Shown piece by piece: positions 62,047 to 64,000 of a stretch of 64,000 nucleotides of DNA. Below the pieces are notes generated by a model. The model made no database searches, was not told the DNA's origin, and saw only the letters and a list, made by a program, of their open reading frames with translations. The stretch is from Extibacter muris. GTDB taxonomy: Bacteria; Bacillota; Clostridia; Lachnospirales; Lachnospiraceae. Every line of letters starts with the position of its first letter. Position 1 is the first letter of the stretch. The DNA is taken from contig NZ_SMMX01000003.1 of NCBI RefSeq assembly GCF_004345005.1, forward strand, positions 298,272-362,271, written 5' to 3'. The translations under genes and the position numbers were made by a program.

Positions 62047-62106
62047 AACAGGAAACATTGTTCTGATATCAGAAAGAGAAATCTAAGGCAGAAGAGGAGA
62101 GAAGGA

Positions 62107-63459
62107 ATGGCAAAGGGAAAGAAGAGCATATTTTTCTGCCAGAACTGTGGACATGAAGAGAGCAAGTGGCTTGGCCAATGCCCGGCCTGCAGGGAATGGA
62201 ATACATTTGTAGAGGAGAAAGTGGCATCGATCAAACAGGGCAGTGCAAGGCGGCTGAAAGAAGCTGAAGTGGTCGCGCTGTCCGGCGTATCAACGGATGA
62301 AAAAGACAGAATCAGGACAGGCATCGATGAACTGGACCGGGTGCTTGGCGGAGGAATTGTTCCAGGTTCCCTGGTGCTCGTTGGAGGGGATCCCGGTATA
62401 GGAAAATCTACGCTATTGCTTCAAGTGTGCCAGAGATTGTCTCAGGACAAGGAAATCTTATATATATCCGGGGAAGAATCGCTGGCCCAGATAAAACTGC
62501 GTGCAAACAGGATGGGAGCGTTCAAGGACAACCTTCTTCTTCTATGTGAGACGAATCTGGAGCTTATACGTTCAGTGATAGAAAAAAGGCGGCCACAGCT
62601 GGCAGTCATTGATTCCATCCAGACAATGTACAGCGAAGAAGTTGCTTCTGCTCCGGGCAGCGTGTCTCAGGTGAGAGAATCTACGAATGTATTCATGCAG
62701 CTTGCGAAGGGATTGGGTATTTCTATATTTATAGTGGGACATGTGACGAAGGAGGGAACCGTTGCCGGGCCGAGGGTGCTGGAACATATGGTAGACACCG
62801 TACTCTATTTTGAGGGCGACCGCCATGCGTCCTACCGTATATTACGTGGAGTAAAGAACCGGTTCGGCTCTACGAACGAGATTGGCGTATTTGAAATGAG
62901 GCAGAACGGGCTGCAGGAAGTGGCGAATCCTTCGGAGTATATGTTGAGCGGCCGGCCTGAGAATTCTTCCGGCTCGGTTGTGGCCTGCTCCATGGAAGGG
63001 ACGAGACCCATCCTCATAGAGATACAGGCACTTGTATGTCAGAGCAGCTTTGGCATGCCGAGACGGACTGCAGCCGGTACAGATTACAACCGTGTGAATC
63101 TTCTGATGGCCGTACTGGAAAAAAGGGTCGGGCTTTCTATGTCCAATTATGATGCCTATGTCAATATCGCAGGGGGCATTAAGATGAATGAGCCGGCTAT
63201 AGACCTTGGAATTGTCATGGCTCTCGTCTCAAGCTGCAAGAACAGGCCGATTGATGAAAAGATGATCGTGTTTGGCGAGGTTGGGCTGAGCGGCGAGGTG
63301 CGGGCGGTCAATATGCCGGAGCAGAGAGTTGCAGAGGCGAAGAAGCTTGGATTTGAGACATGTGTGCTTCCTGAAGTATCCAGGGAAATGGTTCGGGAAG
63401 TGAAAGGTATACGGCTTGTAGGGGTGAGGTCGATCAATGAAGTAATATCGATTATATAG
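62107..63459 (+). CDS. radA: DNA repair protein RadA
   Basis: RecA-like branch-migration factor. 450 residues: N-terminal zinc finger CQNCGHE...CPAC, KH-like Walker A GGDPGIGKST near 96, the RadA motif KNRFGSTNEIGVFEM, and a C-terminal Lon-like domain (VNIAGGIKMNEPAIDLGIVM). It commonly follows clpC in Firmicutes. Start ATG after AGAGGAGAGAAGGA. Confidence 0.97.
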   Translation: MAKGKKSIFFCQNCGHEESKWLGQCPACREWNTFVEEKVASIKQGSARRLKEAEVVALSGVSTDEKDRIRTGIDELDRVLGGGIVPGSLVLVGGDPGIGKSTLLLQVCQRLSQDKEILYISGEESLAQIKLRANRMGAFKDNLLLLCETNLELIRSVIEKRRPQLAVIDSIQTMYSEEVASAPGSVSQVRESTNVFMQLAKGLGISIFIVGHVTKEGTVAGPRVLEHMVDTVLYFEGDRHASYRILRGVKNRFGSTNEIGVFEMRQNGLQEVANPSEYMLSGRPENSSGSVVACSMEGTRPILIEIQALVCQSSFGMPRRTAAGTDYNRVNLLMAVLEKRVGLSMSNYDAYVNIAGGIKMNEPAIDLGIVMALVSSCKNRPIDEKMIVFGEVGLSGEVRAVNMPEQRVAEAKKLGFETCVLPEVSREMVREVKGIRLVGVRSINEVISII

Positions 63460-63494
63460 TTATTGTAGAAGACGGGAAAGTTATAAAATAAGTG

Positions 63495-63599
63495 TTGACA
63501 AGATATGACAGGTTTGGTATTCTAATATAGCTGTCGCTTAAGAAAGCGAAATGCTATATGAAAAAAGTGGTTGACAAATAACGACAGATATGGTATCTT
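63495..63599 (+). promoter_or_regulatory. Tandem rRNA promoters P1 and P2
   Basis: P1 TTGACA (63495) - 17 - TATTCT (63518); P2 TTGACA (63571) - 17 - TATCTT (63594). Around them the sequences are near copies (TTGACAAGATATGACAG / TTGACAAATAACGACAG and TTTGGTAT / ATATGGTAT), so the pair probably came from a 76-base duplication. Confidence 0.85.
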
Positions 63600-63877
63600 A
63601 TAGTAGTTGCCGCTAACAACGGTAAACAGCAAAAGCACCTTGATAATTAAACAATAGACAACGACCCTGAAGATTTCTTGAAAAGAGAAAATTCAGAACG
63701 GACATCGAATGAGATGTCAACCTAAAAACAGTAATAACGGGATAGGATTAGCTAGTAGTTAATCCTGACCGCGATTGAACAAGGAAGCTTCCGCGATGCC
63801 AGGCTCGGTGAAGACCTCGCCAAGCCATCGGGAAGCGTCTACAGACGTAAGGTCCGTGAAAGACCGGACCTTAGTCT
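63600..63877 (+). other. rRNA leader region
   Basis: Non-coding. Contains GATAATTAAACAATAG (anti-terminator-like) near 63642 and the stem AAGGTCCG / CGGACCTT (63849-63872) just before the mature 16S, likely part of the processing structure. Other short stems (GGCTCGGTG near 63801) are present. Confidence 0.6.

Positions 63878-64000
<123 letters not shown>

Overview
The window looks like chromosomal DNA of a spore-forming, gut-type Firmicute in the Lachnospiraceae (Clostridium cluster XIVa, Dorea / Clostridium scindens neighbourhood). The support is gene order and protein style throughout (PASTA kinase-rsgA-rpe-thiN, addBA, pucR-type gene-ftsEX-M23-S41, pyrCFKDE, purEMND), an alpha/beta-type small acid-soluble spore protein, AG-rich Shine-Dalgarno sequences and about 50% GC, and a 16S rRNA 5' end of this type. 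The genus is an inference; no database search was possible.

Layout. 1-6785: 5'-truncated PASTA Ser/Thr kinase, rsgA, rpe, thiN, ychF, lgt and a double-Nudix protein. 6786-7412: a short palindromic repeat and a deleted Rpn-type nuclease gene. 7670-12578: metal-efflux module of two P1B ATPases flanking a CadC-like sensor, with matching operators. 12587-23199: TPR lipoprotein, hflX, convergent AraC regulator, a dapF homologue with Ser in place of both catalytic Cys, addB and addA. 23196-23828: composite palindromic repeat. 23844-26020: padR-DUF1700-DUF4097-pspC envelope operon, followed by a decayed Ig-like surface-protein gene (to 27745). 27750-32697: AT-rich, horizontally acquired segment with a serine-recombinase tail, a large sortase-anchored beta-helix surface protein, and ICE-type sigma and HTH genes. 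32698-38936: spore protein, divergent WecG/TagA-like protein, PucR-type regulator, ftsEX, M23 hydrolase and S41 protease. 39032-43612: pyrimidine operon. 43626-46699: membrane proteins and an M29-type aminopeptidase. 46776-50255: purine genes. 50313-55500: broken HTH-cupin gene, GntR regulator, IS110 remnant with a structured leader, then an ADP-ribosylglycohydrolase / PfkB kinase / PnuC operon. 55503-56149: second composite palindromic repeat. 56152-58426: divergent RpiR regulator and alanine dehydrogenase. 58650-63459: YtrA-type GntR, clpC, an unknown gene and radA. 63495-64000: tandem rRNA promoters, leader and the first part of 16S rRNA.

Most unusual signals: (i) a family of long palindromic elements, five copies in four sizes, nearly all starting at or within a few bases of a stop codon and in sense orientation to that gene; (ii) the GntR-ADPRH-PfkB-PnuC locus, a candidate NAD-precursor or ribosyl-nucleoside salvage system; (iii) a 7-codon leader ORF and hairpin between the Shine-Dalgarno and the start of clpC; (iv) a perfect 15-bp-arm hairpin inside the first 21 codons of rsgA; (v) a DapF-family protein with Ser/Ser in place of Cys/Cys; (vi) a bridge-RNA-like structured region ahead of a decayed IS110 transposase.
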